NCBI RefSeq assembly: GCF_964656455.1
Contig: NC_135716.1
Span: forward strand, 106,238,389 to 106,302,388
Length of the DNA: 64,000 bases
Direction: 5' to 3'
From: Halichoerus grypus
Taxonomy: Eukaryota > Chordata > Mammalia > Carnivora > Phocidae
Part shown: positions 44,644 through 57,108 of the stretch, piece by piece
Layout of the letters: the number at the start of each line of letters is the position of its first letter
How positions within the stretch are numbered: position 1 is the first letter of the stretch
Position numbers and translations under genes: made by a program
The notes under the pieces: generated by a model
The model's input: the letters and a program-made list of their open reading frames with translations, nothing else
Databases searched by the model: none
What the model was told of the DNA's origin: nothing

Positions 44644-45139
44644 AAAGATGTGTCTCTTATCATAGTATATATCTAATCAAGAGGTGGTTGGGGCTCTGCC
44701 AACATCACTGGGGTCCTCTATATCTGGAAGAGCCAGGATCTGGAATATTGCTGGCATGTGGCAGAAGGAAAAGAAATTCTATAGGATTGTACACAGGCAG
44801 TTAATGCTCAGCACAGAAGAGACACAGGTCACTTCCACTCACAAGTCATTAACTAAAGAAAGTGAGTTGCGCATATTGAGTTCAACAAGGTAGGAAAGTA
44901 CAATCCTATCTCATACTCAGAAGGAGAAAGAGAAATATTTGTGACCAACCCAAAGGACTACCACCTCATGGAAAAGCTCCCAATATAGTTCTTGTCATAA
45001 AGTGGATACTCAACTAATAATAACCATTACAGCCATTATCATTATGGTTACTGCATCTGCTATGGTCTACTCTTAGGCATGTGTACTGCTGGCCATCTGT
45101 CCACCTGTAGCCTTGTGATACGACAAAATAAATGGAGCT

Positions 45140-45290
45140 GGTGTCTGAGTCTGAAGTTGGTCATTTACCAGCCACATAAAAGTGGGCAAATCATTTGATT
45201 TCCATGCACCTCCATTTAAAATTTATTTTGCTGATCTTTGAAAGCGTGGTACAAAGTTAGGTCAATCCATAACAGACTGAGTCATGCACC
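45140..45290 (+). mobile_element. MIR fragment
   Basis: 'tggtcatttaccagccacataaaagtgggcaaatcatttgatttcc' fits sense MIR. Confidence 0.55.
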
Positions 45291-46249
45291 AACCTTGAAA
45301 CTCTGCCTAATTTTTTATCTTATTCTCCCCACTGTAACTATTGCCTCCATTGGAATTCTGTGGTAAATTAATTCTTAACCCTTTCAAAAAACAAAAACTG
45401 CTCCCTGGAAAGCCTGTTTCCATAAATCTCTGAACAATTTCCTGAATACCACCCAGTGCAAATTACCTCCTTCCACGCTCTCTTCTACTGCGCTCTCAAG
45501 GTTAGTCCTTTCTACTGTTCCTGAAATGATTCTCTAAAATGTATCCTTTCGTTGTGAGTAAATTTCTCAATAATCTTGACGTGGTACAGGTTCCTAGCTG
45601 ATGCACTTTAGGTCCTTCTTGACTTCGGCACCTGATACAGCTTTCCTGTCCAAGGCACCTCAGGCATCATCCCTTTTCACGTCAATGTTCTTACCATTTC
45701 TACTAGTACCATGACAATACAGCTCCTTGCAAAACTCCATCTTCTTCAATTTAAATTATTTACTTTCATCTTCATTCAATTCAAGACCATGTCATCAACC
45801 TTCCTTTCAAAGTACCAACAAAGCCACTTAAAATTACAACTCTGTTATGAAAGATAAATGTATTCTGCTGTAATTGTGTATAATAAAGGAATTGACCTAG
45901 TTAGAGAGGTCAAAGGAGTGTTTCCTGGTGAAAGCATGATTAAGCAAAAATCAGAAGAAAAAGTGAGATAAAAAGTATGCCTTGCTATTATTTAGTGTTG
46001 TTCCAATTCCCTTATCTCAATTCGTTTCCATTTGTTCACAGTCACATATTACCTTCTAATAAATCCATGCTTTTATTTCAAACTCCAAACTCTAAACTTC
46101 TCTATATACCTGCCACTTGCTTCCCCACCAAAAATTGGCTTCGACTGTTAATGATGTCGTGTTACATGCTAGAATGTCCCAACAGGTTGATTTCCCTGCC
46201 AATCTCCAAATTCTTCAACCTGTCTAATGTGCCCAATTACTCTTTATTA
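45291..46249. other. Unrecognised stretch
   Basis: Parts may be very degraded L2. The 98-codon frame at 45977-46273 is Pro/Ser/Leu-rich, shows no domain and is probably chance. Confidence 0.35.
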
Positions 46250-46410
46250 TGCCAGCCTATCTCTTCACAGTAAGTCAGTCTAAAATTACCTTTTTAAAAA
46301 TCTGTTTATCCTATTTAATATGGAATCAATAGCATCTAGAATACTTCCTGGCATTAAGTATGTAATCAATAAATACCTGCTAAATGAATGCATGAATGCA
46401 TGAATGTTCT
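46250..46410 (+). mobile_element. L2 3' end
   Basis: 'gcatctagaatacttcctggcattaagtatgtaatcaataaatacctgctaaatgaatg' is the sense L2 terminus, with an 8-bp 'gaatgcat' repetition at its end. Confidence 0.75.
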
Positions 46411-46917
46411 TTCCTTATTTCTTTCGCAGAGAAAGTGGAGACACCGTGATGTAAGCCATCTCCTTTCAACCAGGTAACTCAGTTCTTTTTTTAATCACTT
46501 GTTATGTCTCCTTTGCATTTCCTACAGCATTTGTGCCTAGAAATATTCATGCCACTCTCCCTTTCGCTAGATGACTTCTTAATTTGCTAAGATCCAAATG
46601 AGCTCCTTCAAATTCCTTTCAGTTTTGCTTTCCTCATTTTTCCAGAGTCAGTCTTGTTTGAGCCATTCTCTTTAGCGGACTCCAATTTGATATAATGACC
46701 TCAACTTTCACTCATTCATTTATTAGCTCATTTATCAAAAATGTTTTGATGTTCCTTTGTCTGAAACAACAGGGATTACGCCTGCCATGAAGAGGCTCAT
46801 GAAAGGGTCATGTTCTGTGGTAACTGCATGTCCAATGCCCTGCATGGTCTGTCTGGTGTCTCTTTCTCTAGATGCACAGCTCCCATTTTTGTCCTATGGC
46901 CTAGTCCATGTGGTGGT
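46411..46917. other. Unrecognised stretch
   Basis: Includes an acceptor-like run 'cttatttctttcgcag' near 46414-46429 and the downstream donor-like 'accaggtaac' near 46470-46480. Otherwise no gene seen. Confidence 0.35.
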
Positions 46918-47145
46918 ATCCATGCACTGTCCAACAGAGCTTTCTAAGTGGATGAAAATATTTTCTTCTGGCACTATCCACTACAAAAGCCACTACCTTT
47001 CCCTGGCCATAGAGCACCTGAAGAGTGGCTGGTGACACTGAGAACTGAACTTTAAATTTTATTTAATATTAATTTAAATTTAGATTTAAATTTAAATACA
47101 CATGTGAATCACTACTCTATTGGATAGGACATCTCTAGCCACGCT
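46918..47145 (+). mobile_element. MER-type DNA transposon (non-autonomous)
   Basis: 'ccatgcactgtccaacagagc' at the left, 'gagcacctgaagagtggctgg' inside, and 'tctattggataggaca' at the right follow a common mammalian hairpin-like element whose ends are inverted ('gtccaa' / 'ttggat'). The internal (ttaaat)n block at 47052-47098 is part of it. Family name not certain. Confidence 0.6.
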
Positions 47146-47154
47146 GGTGTTTTG

Positions 47155-47590
47155 TCCATTCTATTAGCAAGTTATTTTCCTTCTCAGGATCTTTACACAT
47201 GCCATTTTCTCTGCCTCGGAGGGCCTCCTGTTTGCCCCAGCACTCTCTTATGAAACTGTTCACGTGGTACTCATTTCTCTTCCATTAGAGTTTGGTTTAA
47301 GGGCACTCTCCTCTTCTTCCTGACCTTCCCATCTGAAGTAGAAATCTCTTCACTCCCTGACCCCTTAGACTGTCTATCTCTTCCTCTGCTTGCTGTTTCC
47401 TTCAGAGCACTTACTAAAATTGAAAGTATTTCACTGATTCATCTGCTTTCTTGTTTATGTCTCCCCTATCAGAATGTAAGCTTAATGAAGGCAGAGATTA
47501 TGCAAATCCTGTAAATCCTTGGGATTCCACAGACTTAAACAGTGTCTGTTTTATAGTAGACATTTCTAAGTAATTTTGGATTATCGAGTG
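47155..47590 (+). mobile_element. L2 3' region
   Basis: 'ctttacacatgccattttctctgcctcgg', 'gtctcccctatcagaatgtaagcttaatgaaggcagagatt' and 'tagtagacatttctaag' in sense L2 order. Confidence 0.82.
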
Positions 47591-47654
47591 AGCAAATGAT
47601 GTCTATACTTTTAGCATGTATCAAGGATGTGGGAGTACTGAAGTAGTGAAAAAA

Positions 47655-47830
47655 AAATTCTCCTGAAGACAGAAGTAGGGATGGAATTCAGTGAAGATTT
47701 TTATGAGCTAAGTGGAAAAAGCAGTGAAGAAAATTCTAAGCAGGAGAAGCATTCTGTGTAAAAGCACAGAGGCATGAAAAGCATGACCTGTGTGGGAACG
47801 ATGAGAAATCACATATGACTGAAGTGTTTC
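47655..47830 (-). mobile_element. L2 fragment, antisense
   Basis: 'ggagaagcattctgtgtaaaagcacagaggcatgaaaagcatg' is the antisense of the L2 'catgccttttgcacatgctg...' block. Confidence 0.65.
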
Positions 47831-47929
47831 ACTGTTTCTTCACTTGAGACAGTCCTCTCCTTCTCAGGAAAAAGAATTATTCTTTTCCAAGAGAAATTCT
47901 TCCACCAGTGTTCTTGGTCTGGTACTTTT

Positions 47930-48550
47930 GCCATTGCCTTGTGGAGCACATCTCATCAATTATCCTTTTATATTTGCTCAATTTCTTTATTTCCGATGAC
48001 TTTCTGGGCTGCCTAACACATATGCTTGGGTAACATTCATGGTAGGGGGGAAAAATGGCGCCTTTCCATTCAATCCACAGAGTGCCTTAAAACTTCTACA
48101 TTCTTTTCCACTATGCCTACTGCCTCGACTTGCTCACCCCTTGGTCATGTCTTTTGTCCCACCACTTGATTAAACTGCTTTTCTGAAGACAGTACATCTG
48201 ATCATTTTTCTTCCTTGACAAAAACTTTGAATAGCCTTTTAGAGTCAGATGGATAAAGGGTGAACTTTTAAGCTGTGAATGTAAATCACACTCCACTCTC
48301 GCTCCTGGCTTTGTCTTTCAAAATATTTTTGAAACTATTACACCATAATGTAGTTGAAATGGACTATTTAGTAATATCCTTTCTATAACTGGCAAGCTTG
48401 GCTGTCACCACATTTGAGAAGTCATTCCTGACCTTCCTAGACCAAGCTTTTTGATGGCAGGAACTATCTCCCTGCTTGTCATTGTATCTTCAGCGCCTAG
48501 TATGAGGTCAGCCATATGGTGGGTACTTGACATGGTGAATGAGTAGATGA
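47930..48550 (+). mobile_element. L2 segment with 3' end
   Basis: 'tctgatcatttttcttccttgac', 'cattcctgaccttcctagacc', 'ttttgatggcaggaactatctccc' and 'cttcagcgcctagtatg' are sense L2 blocks in order. Confidence 0.75.
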
Positions 48551-50446
48551 TGCACTGGATTTAGAGCTCGATTTTTGGTTCTCAGGGAAATTTCCCCTGT
48601 GCATGCCTAAATCTCAGAGTCTGGGGGCCCTCAGTAATATTACAGGGGGAAATGTGTCATTTATTACATTCTCTAAATGAGAAGGAGCACATAATTTTGA
48701 ATAAATGAGTGAATAAATGAGAAATGAGTGAGAAAATAAAGGTATAACCACCCTCAAATATGCTTTGTTCATATTAATAGGCAGTTTGTATTTGACTGTA
48801 GTGAACATCGGTAGAGAAAATAAAAAAAATAAAGAAAAACACGGCAGCCTCCATATTTGTAATTTAAAATTTATTTCAGATTCTCTCCTACCTTAATTAA
48901 ATAAGTATGCATGGCTTAAGGACTCGATTTAGGCTGACTCCCGTGTTAGGTACCATGGATAACAAAAGAAAAAGGGAACATTAATTTAATGACGGTTGTA
49001 GCTTTTGATCTAAACTCGAATGAAACTGAATACATGTAAAGGGCCATCTCACGGACATCTGAGTTTTAACAACACTCCCCACTGCAATTTGTCATGATAT
49101 CATTTGATACCTTTAATTAATAATTTATCTCAATTGCTTTTTTTTTTTCCAATTAAAGATACTTTCAACTTCACTGGCATAAAAATCTATCATACAGGTT
49201 ACTGCTACTCCCTCTTCTCGTGTTTTTTAAAAAAAACTAATGGCCTTATTTATTACAGTTTTCTTGTATGAAAATTATTGTCCTGGGTTGCAGGTTTGCT
49301 TTCTCCATCTTTTTTTGTAAAAATTTGTGTAGAAGTCCCTCCTTTCCCTACTGCTTATTTCAAATGTTTCCTCTGAAACACACTATCATTTGCTTATAAT
49401 TATCATTCATCCATCTTCCTCAGTATACTGAAAGGAGGAGCCAGAGAATTCTGCGTAGAGCAGACATTCTCTTTTTTGGCCTTTTCATACGGGAAAGTCA
49501 TAAATGGAATCAGAGAATTTATGAGAATTTGTTCTAATCAACTGAAGAATGCCCTTTGAATACAGTTTTGCAGCAAAATAATAAAAATAATAATAATAAT
49601 GGTAGATCCATAAAAATTTGGTATAAAACTCCATAGCAAATATTTACAGGACAGTAATTCTACAGTTAAAGATGAGTACCAATGGATACCATCACGAAAC
49701 TTTTATATCATGGGTATTGCTGACCTGGCAAAAAACCGAACTTACTAACTTGTTCACTCTTTCTCTGGGCAGTTAAACACTATACTGCTACGTTTAAGGA
49801 GCTGAAACTGTCCTCAATGGTCAAATATTCTGTAAATGGCCACTGGGTCTCGAAAGCAGCCACATTTGATCAGCTGTCTATTCCTAACTGTTTCTATAAT
49901 TTTGGAAGCAATGCATAAGAAGTCCTGATGGCAATCCAGGCCGGGATCTTGCATCTTTCATTTATTTCCTCAAGTCTAGGAGAGAGATGGGTAGGAATTT
50001 AAGACTAGGATTATATGATTAATACCTCATCTTCAATACACCTGCTATTTTTTCCAAAAGGCTGCTGTGTCTGTAGTGAAGACGGAGGTGGGGGTGGGGA
50101 TTCGAAGGGGGTGGGGAGGTTACAGATGCTACTGAAGGAATGCAAAGAGAAGGAAGGAATTCGTCCTTTAGGATTCCAAATAGATCGCATAATAAATCAA
50201 TTTTCTTACAAGCCAGGCTAGTACCCTGAGGGAATATTTTCTAAATTTCTTTAATCTTCTTTAAGTAATCACAGTTTACGCCTGGAGGGTTTCTCTCAGT
50301 GTGTAGGGAGGACTCTAATAGGACCCAGGGCAGTAAGGCCAAGGGGCATTCTACTGTTTGGCAAAAGTATGTGGTGATAGGAGGAGGGAGTGGTCAGACT
50401 TGTGACTGCTAATTCCCTCCAAGGACTTCAGCTCAGAGTTATTGTG

Positions 50447-50448
<2 letters not shown>

Positions 50449-50482
<34 letters not shown>
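50449..50482 (+). repeat. (TG)17 microsatellite
   Basis: Uninterrupted tg dinucleotide run of about 34 bp. Likely length-polymorphic. Confidence 0.95.
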
Positions 50483-50484
<2 letters not shown>

Positions 50485-53152
50485 AAGTTGGGAGGAGAGC
50501 AAAAGGGGACGGTAACTCAGTGGGAGAGGTGAATGGAAAGCTCTTGTCCTGACTCCCCATCTGGGACTCTGGCTAGCTTGAAACTGACCTAATATGAATA
50601 TGGTCTTTCGTTTTCACGAGGTGCCTGTGTTTCTTGTGTGTATAAAAGGAACCTGATATGAGAGAGTCTACCTGGAGTGCTTGCCAGGGGGCACACGAGG
50701 AAGAGATGAAATGGCTCTTCAGAGAGGCGACAGGGCATTCAATCCAGAAAGAGGCTGAATTGTGTACCACAGAGTCCCTGAGATGAGCTAAACTCAGGCC
50801 AAGCCAGCCAGTGAGGGCCAGCTTCAACCAAGCTGAGAGAGGCCATTACCTTAGATTACTTCAGGCAACAACTAACAGACACACATGCTGGTTGGTAGGC
50901 AGTGCACAGCTGGAGAGGGATGCCTGTGTGGGACTAAAGGAGCCTGCAAACATCCCATCCAAGAGCCTTTTCACCTCTACCATGAGATTGTGCTTAAACA
51001 CCATTTTGAAGAACTTCTGGGTTTGGGGGTCGAGTGTTTCAGAGGTAAGAGATAGCAGGTAATATGCAATCAAAGGAACATTTTCCATAAGACTAGGCTA
51101 AGGTTAAGGTGCTACATATGTTTTGCATTGTAGAATCACTCACATTCGTTACCCCATGACACATGTATGACTCAATATATATGAATACATGTTATTACAT
51201 GTGTTTTAAGACTTTCCTCTTAGAAGATTATACGACAATTTTGCCAAGTGGGTAGGTAAAACACAATCATCAAAACTGGAGGACTTTTGAGAGAAAGGGG
51301 TACTATTAATAATTACTCCAGCACAACAGGCAAAAACCAAACCATCCCATGCCATCTGGGACACATCCTACAGAAAAAGCTGAATTCTGTTTAGGATGAG
51401 AATTTTTTTCTTTGGGCTGGGGAGAGAAGATAGAGAAACCTTTTACTTAATCTATACATTTGTTTATAAAATTGATATTTCCTTGGGCCTAACTTAGCTA
51501 AGAGTTTACACACATCAGAATTAAATTGTTCTATTTAAGAAATAAACATAAGTTCAGTGGATGTAAGTTGGTTAAAAGTGGAGATGAAGAAGAATTCTTT
51601 GATGGAAACAGATACTTGAGAAAATAGCAGTAATTGAGCCCCTTAAAAACTAGATTTGAGTGGGGAGGAACACAGTTGGCCAGAGATTTACATTGGAAGG
51701 ATAGTTATAGCTGATACGGATTATAAACTTCACCTGAACTTTGCCATGCTACTATATCTATCCATATCCAGCATTCCCCAACCTCTGTAAAATCTGGAGT
51801 GTCCTTAGGTTATTGTTTTGGTGGGTGTGAGAGAGGGAATGAAGACACAGGAGCTGTCTACATTAAGGGGTGAAGCTGATGCAGCATGAAAATCATTCAT
51901 GAAACCTAAGAACCTAAGAACTCAGTGAAAACTGAAAACCCACCAGAAGCAAGACATTAGAGAAAGAGGCAACCTGAAGAATGTAAACTCCTTCTGAATT
52001 TAGGAGCTATCTATGGGGACAATGGGTGGATATGGGTTTCTACTAGTAAAATTAGGGTACCAGCAAACCTACCAAAATATTCAAGAAGAAGTTGTTCTCC
52101 TAAGCCTGGGAACCTAGAAATTACTAGCCTGTAGAAATCTAGGTTAAACACACTTTACCCAATTTTATACAATTAAAATAGAATTTTAGTGATCAGCCAG
52201 TAACATTTGTTAAGTAAGTCATTCCAAACAGACTGTTACACTCTAGGCAATGAATGCCTTGAACTCACAAACTTAGTTAATTCCATGGAATAAAATAAAA
52301 TAAGGAAAGACATTCACAACGGCATTTTTCTATGACTATTGAAATGGTCTTTCCTTCTCATGTGTTAACGATAAATAAATAATACCAATTCTCCACTCTC
52401 AAATTGTTTTTATTATTATTAAAGTAACTACAACTTAGAGACAGTGGCATAGATTTATGCACACTCGTTATTTAAAGTTCATGAAATGCCTTCAGCTCCC
52501 TGGAGAACATGCACCAAATATGTATAAAATAATAATAAAATAATAATATGCCCAAGGATAAACTGTGTTCCTATGTTTTCATACTGTGAGCATCATGGGC
52601 ATTTTACAGCACAGGTTGTTTATAAATGAGGCCCCCAGCTGCTACTGAGAGACTCCGGCAGAAAATGGGAGTAAACGGAGGATAATAATCCTGATTATAA
52701 TAGGAAGCTGTTTCTATAGTGACCCAGGGTGAGTTGCATTCTCCCTAGGAGTAAACTGCTCACTCAGTAGCTCCTGCGAAGTACCATGTGGTAAATTACC
52801 TCCTTCCAGGTACTAAATGATACCTTGATGCCTTGGAAAAATTAATGGGTGAGTGGTTTACTTTGAGAGCATTTTATTCCCTCTGAGTCAACATAGGATT
52901 CTGCCCAATTAAGTTTTGGAGGGCAGAATTTGCCCTAGAAAGAGCAGTTTAAAGGTTTAGAGTTATGGAAGCAATATAAAAACTAGTCCCCGATGTATAG
53001 TAAAGATAGGACTTCTCACCATGGGTAAGACTTTCATTATCGGCAGAGTTAGTACATTTCCCTCAGTGGCCAAATGAAGGGGAAAGAAGGGCTGGGAGTT
53101 ACCATTAAAATATGAAATACAGTAACTTTTTCTTTTTACAATTTATTTACAG

Positions 53153-53238
53153 TCAACTATCTCATGGTCACTTCTGAAACATGCCAAGGATTGGGCTGAT
53201 TATAGAGTCTCATACAATTCAGACTGCTGCCACATTAG
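53153..53238 (+). other. Candidate internal exon (weak)
   Basis: 86 bp bounded by a strong acceptor ('ctttttacaatttatttacag') and a donor-like 'attag|gtaaat'. Frame 1 from the first base is open throughout (28 codons plus 2 bases, starting STISWSLLKHAKDW). The other two frames contain stops. No family is recognised. The donor is weak and the length is not a multiple of three. Probably chance, but worth an RNA check. Confidence 0.15.
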
Positions 53239-53949
53239 GTAAATAAAAGTTACTGTTTTCTTTAGAAATATATTTTCTACATTTAATGGATTATAGAGTC
53301 ACTGAGACAACAGAAAACTCAAATAGGCTGGAGGCATTATTGGATTTTGAACTAAATTTTTTTTTAAATAGAGAAGGCCAAAATGCCATTTTGTTCAGCT
53401 TTATCTAATTATTTCTCAAGCTCTGTTCTACAGTCAGTTAAATTAAATTAACAAAATTAAATTAATGAATTTTTGAGAAGAGTTTTCTTTAAAGAATCAG
53501 ATATTATTGTGGTTATTTAAACAAAATACCTTTTTTATATAGCAAAACTGCTTAAAGTGTCTTTGAATCTAGTATAAGGATAAATTATCAAGTAAGCATT
53601 CTAGCAGCAATTATTTTTGGTTGACTTACTAGGTGATACTAACATTATCACATTTATAAAGCACTTTTATTTTCTGAGAAGTTATGAATCTTTTTCTCCA
53701 ACTGTTATCAAAAGGCATCTATGAACTAGGGAGAAGTGATGGAAATTCACTTTTTTACAAAGTGAGGTTCTAGGGGTGGAAGCCCAACAAGAACTTTCTC
53801 TGACTTCCCACTCCTCCAACGAAGCCTTTCTTCACAACTGTCAAAGTGCACTAAAAAGATGAAAATCTCATCATGAAACTTTTAGACATGGAAATGGTAG
53901 GAAATAAATATAAGCGCACACATTTGTTTTTATTAAAATGAGGATTGAG

Positions 53950-54157
53950 GGCGCTGGTGGCTCATTCGGTTAAGCGTCTGCCTTCGGCTCAGGTCATGAT
54001 CCCAGAGTCCTGGGATCGAGCCCCGCGTCGGGCTCCCTGCTCAGCGGGGAGTCTGCTTCTCCCTCTCCTCTGCTTGCTGCTCCTCCTGCTTGTGCTCTCT
54101 CTCTCTTTAGCTCTCTCTCAAATAAATAAATAAAATCTTTAAAAAATTAAAAAAAAT
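53950..54157 (+). mobile_element. Can-SINE, complete and little diverged
   Basis: Begins 'ggcgctggtggctcattcgg'. B-box region 'gggatcgagccccgcgtcgg' intact, CT-rich tail, 'aaataaataaataaaatctt' and an A-rich end. Perfect 15-bp duplication 'aaaatgaggattgag' at 53935-53949 and 54158-54172. CpGs are largely kept in the head-to-middle part, which suggests a young copy. Confidence 0.95.
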
Positions 54158-54204
54158 AAAATGAGGATTGAGAAACAAATGACACAAAGGGTAATTTTAA
54201 TATT

Positions 54205-54400
54205 CAGAGTCAGATTGCTTGGATCTAGCTCCTGTCGCAGCCACTTAATAGCCGTGGAGCAACCCCTGTGAACTTCAGATTCTTGTCTGTAAGATGAGAA
54301 TCATCATCATACCTACCTGGTGCAGCTGTCCCAGTCATTAGGATATTTTAGCTAATTTAAGCACTTCGCACATTGCCTAGTGATGACAACCCTCAAAAAA
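54205..54400 (+). mobile_element. MIR element
   Basis: 'gattgcttggatctagctcctg...gccacttaatagccgtgg...cagattcttgtctgtaagatgagaatcatcatcatacctacc' is sense MIR. Confidence 0.85.
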
Positions 54401-54689
54401 TGTTACATATTATTATGATATTGTTATCGTCATTATCATTATTATTTTAGTTTTGTGGCCAGCACTGGTCAATGTTGTGCAGGGTGTAAACAAACGACAT
54501 GGAATACATGGGTTTTGCTACTTTAAGAGATTACATGGAAATGTGGGAGAACATATTAACAAAATAAGCAGGAAATGATGATATGTTGTCAAATATAAGA
54601 TAATGTAGTATAGACAATAAGTGCTATAGACAATACATTTGAGATCTATCAGTGTCAGAATCCAGTTTTCATTTTTGTCACTGAGCACA

Positions 54690-55490
54690 TCTTATCTAAA
54701 CATATTACTTTGTTCAATAAGCACACCCTTATGGACCAGACACTTCCGTTCAGAAGTGGACAAAACTGATAGAGTTCTTCCCCTCCTGGAAGGGGAACAC
54801 CAAAGAGTGTTAAAGACAGACATCTAGCAAATAACTACAAATTAATAAACGAATAAATAAATAGACTTTGATAACTGTGTTGTGGGAAATGGACAGTGGG
54901 GCTCATTTAGATTGGAGGAGCAAGCAAGGCCTCTTCAAAGAAATGACATATAAAGTGATACCTGAAGAATAAGCTAAACTTGCCCACGGGAAGTGTCTAG
55001 GGAGAGGAGGCTCCACGGTAGTAATGGGCCTGGTGGGTTTAAAGAATGAAGAGAAGGGAACTGAACCTAAGATTCTGCTTCAAATTGCTTATCATGGCTT
55101 AGGGAGAAAGAATTTATAATAAACAGGGCAGCCCCAAGTAGTGTGTGATGGAATTGTGGTTGGAAAGATAGCTACATCAACAGCACTCCACTGGCTAAAG
55201 CAAAGCACTGCTGAGTGTTGGGAAATGTGTGAGTGTATTTTGTGCTTAGTAAGTGATAGAATAGGAACATTCTGGGTACAGGGTGCAGCAGCAGTGAAGT
55301 CAAGGGCATTAGACACAGACTGATGTCTCAGGAGCTTGGGCTGGGAGTAGGGAGATGGAGAATGCCAAGGCAATAAAACTGAGAATATGGGCAGGACAGA
55401 ATTTTGAAGCCACACTGTGGCGTTGGTAGTTTTTCCAGAGGCAAGGGAGAACCACTGCATTATTTTAAGCAGTGAAGCGCCGTCATCAGA
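54690..55490 (-). mobile_element. L2 segment, antisense
   Basis: 'gaccagacacttccgttcag', 'caaggcctcttcaaagaaatgacat', 'tttaaagaatgaag' and 'gaagccacactgtggcgttgg' follow antisense L2 order over about 800 bp. Confidence 0.7.
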
Positions 55491-55504
55491 TTCCGGTTTC
55501 TGAA

Positions 55505-55610
55505 AGTTTGCAACACATCAAATTTCTGGGCATGGGATTCAGGGATCTGCAGTTTTATTAAGCATGCCAAGTGAATCTTGTGGGCTACTAAATGTTAAGA
55601 GTTGCTGTTG
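55505..55610 (+). mobile_element. MER5A-like hAT MITE fragment
   Basis: 'ttcagggatctgcagttttattaagcatgccaagtgaatcttgtggg' matches the MER5A/MER20 class middle-to-end segment. Confidence 0.6.
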
Positions 55611-55644
55611 TTCAAATTAGTCTTAAGAATTTTGATAATTAAAA

Positions 55645-55825
55645 ATAAAAAGGAGAATTCCTCATGCAGAGGAACACAAGGGAACTTTTCGGGGTGTTAG
55701 GAATGTTTGATATAGTGATCGTGGTTGGAATTACACAACTGTACACATTTGTTAAAATGCATCAAAATGTACACTTGTAATTGGAAAATTTTATTGCTTA
55801 CAAATGATATCTTGATAAAGCTGTT
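55645..55825 (+). mobile_element. Old L1M 3' end
   Basis: 'gggaacttttcggggtgttagg', 'gtgatcgtggttggaattacacaactgtacacatttgtt' are L1M 3'UTR blocks. Confidence 0.75.
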
Positions 55826-55839
55826 TTGTTTTCAAAGGA

Positions 55840-56215
55840 CAGTGGACTTGGCAAATAGCAAGATAGGTTACCATTCAAAAGAGGAATGTCATTGATATAA
55901 GAGTCACAAAACTGCAAAGGGATGAACAAGGAAGGCAGCAGTAGAAACATCGAATACTTATTTGAGAAGTAGGGTGATAATGAGAAGGAAAGAGACGGGG
56001 ATGAGAAGGCAGGACAGTAGCTTGATAGAGTAAGATGACTGAAGAAAAATTCTCCAGATCACATACGTAGGTAGAGGAGGTGAAACCAGCAGAGAAGAGG
56101 AGAACTATGATGTAAGGAAGAGAAGTAATTACTAGGGGAGTTAGAGTGAATGGGATTAAGAGAAAAACTTGCAGAATTAGTCTAATCAATGAGAATCAAT
56201 CGAAGAAGTCTAATC
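55840..56215 (-). mobile_element. Probable L2 ORF fragment, antisense
   Basis: Purine-rich sequence whose order resembles antisense L2 RT sequence. A 104-codon minus-strand frame (55875-56189) is Leu/Ser/Thr-rich and is most likely a by-product. Uncertain. Confidence 0.4.
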
Positions 56216-56544
56216 ACTTTTCTCGTCAATAATTGAAACAAAGAAAGCAATAATGTCATCTGCTTGTCATCACTTTCCCAAGTGCCGCTTTTCTCAATAA
56301 CATAGGAAACCAAGTTTACAGTTACCCTGCATTCATGTGGACTCGTTCTGCTTTGTCCACTACTATGACACGATTAAGTCTCTTCACTTGTTTCTGCAAA
56401 GAATCTACTTTCAATAAGCTCATGGGAGTTAGAGTTTTACTGAATGCCTTGTCTTTGATACGGCGATCATGAGCAATGTTCAAATCTATTCATAATGAAA
56501 TTCCCCAGACAACGTTGTGTTGCTTTCCCAAATCTGGGAAAACA

Positions 56545-56628
56545 GGGGCTACTATCTTGCAGTAGACAGACCTGGATTTGAATCCAGGCTCCACTTCTTA
56601 CCAGTTACAGGCCTTTTTGAACTTTTGT
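56545..56628 (+). mobile_element. MIR, left part, split by a SINE
   Basis: 'agacagacctggatttgaatccaggctccacttcttaccagttac' is sense MIR. It resumes near 56867 after the SINE and its duplication. Confidence 0.75.
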
Positions 56629-56641
56629 TTGTGGGATTTTA

Positions 56642-56853
56642 TCTTATTTATTTATCTTAAAAATTTATTTATTTTAGAGCGAGAAAGAGATGGAGCATGC
56701 ACAGAGGGAGGGCCAGAGGGAGACAGAGAGAAGCAGACTCCCCACTGAGCTGGGAGCTTGCGGCGGGGCTAGATCTCAGGACTCTGAGATCATGACCTGA
56801 GACGAAATCAAGAGTCCGACACTCAGCTGACTGAGCCACTGAGGTGCCCCTGC
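56642..56853 (-). mobile_element. Can-SINE, complete, nested in MIR
   Basis: Minus-strand SINE with head at the right ('actgagccactgaggtgccc'). Perfect 13-bp duplication 'ttgtgggatttta' at 56629-56641 and 56854-56866. Confidence 0.92.
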
Positions 56854-57108
56854 TTGTGGGATTTTAAATAGATAGCATAGGTGGACTACATTCCCAGATA
56901 AACATTCAATAAACAATACCTGTAATGATGATGATGAAGAGGCAGCTGCAGCAGCCCCCGCCTAGCCCAGTAGCTGACAGGTTGTAGGTTCTCAAGTTAT
57001 AGCCCATTAATTATTAGCATCAGTATAGCATAGTATTACTTAAATATAAAGCAAAGGTTTTTATGCTAAAATATGTTCATACAAAGAAAAAGATAAAAAG
57101 TGAGTATG

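Larger units (their letters stand above)
48551..53934. other. Longest stretch without recognised repeats
   Basis: About 5.4 kb where I can name almost nothing except simple repeats: (aat)n near 49577-49602 and the (tg)n at 50449-50482. No convincing coding gene: the short frames (for example 50015-50221, 50573-50827, 50811-51062) lack domains. A possible exon is listed at 53153-53238. Such unique sequence could contain regulatory elements, which cannot be judged from one genome. Confidence 0.45.

Noticed and set aside
53950..54157. Possible tRNA gene in SINE heads
   Set aside because: The heads keep Pol III-like boxes but do not form a full tRNA cloverleaf, and the CT and A-rich tail identifies a SINE.
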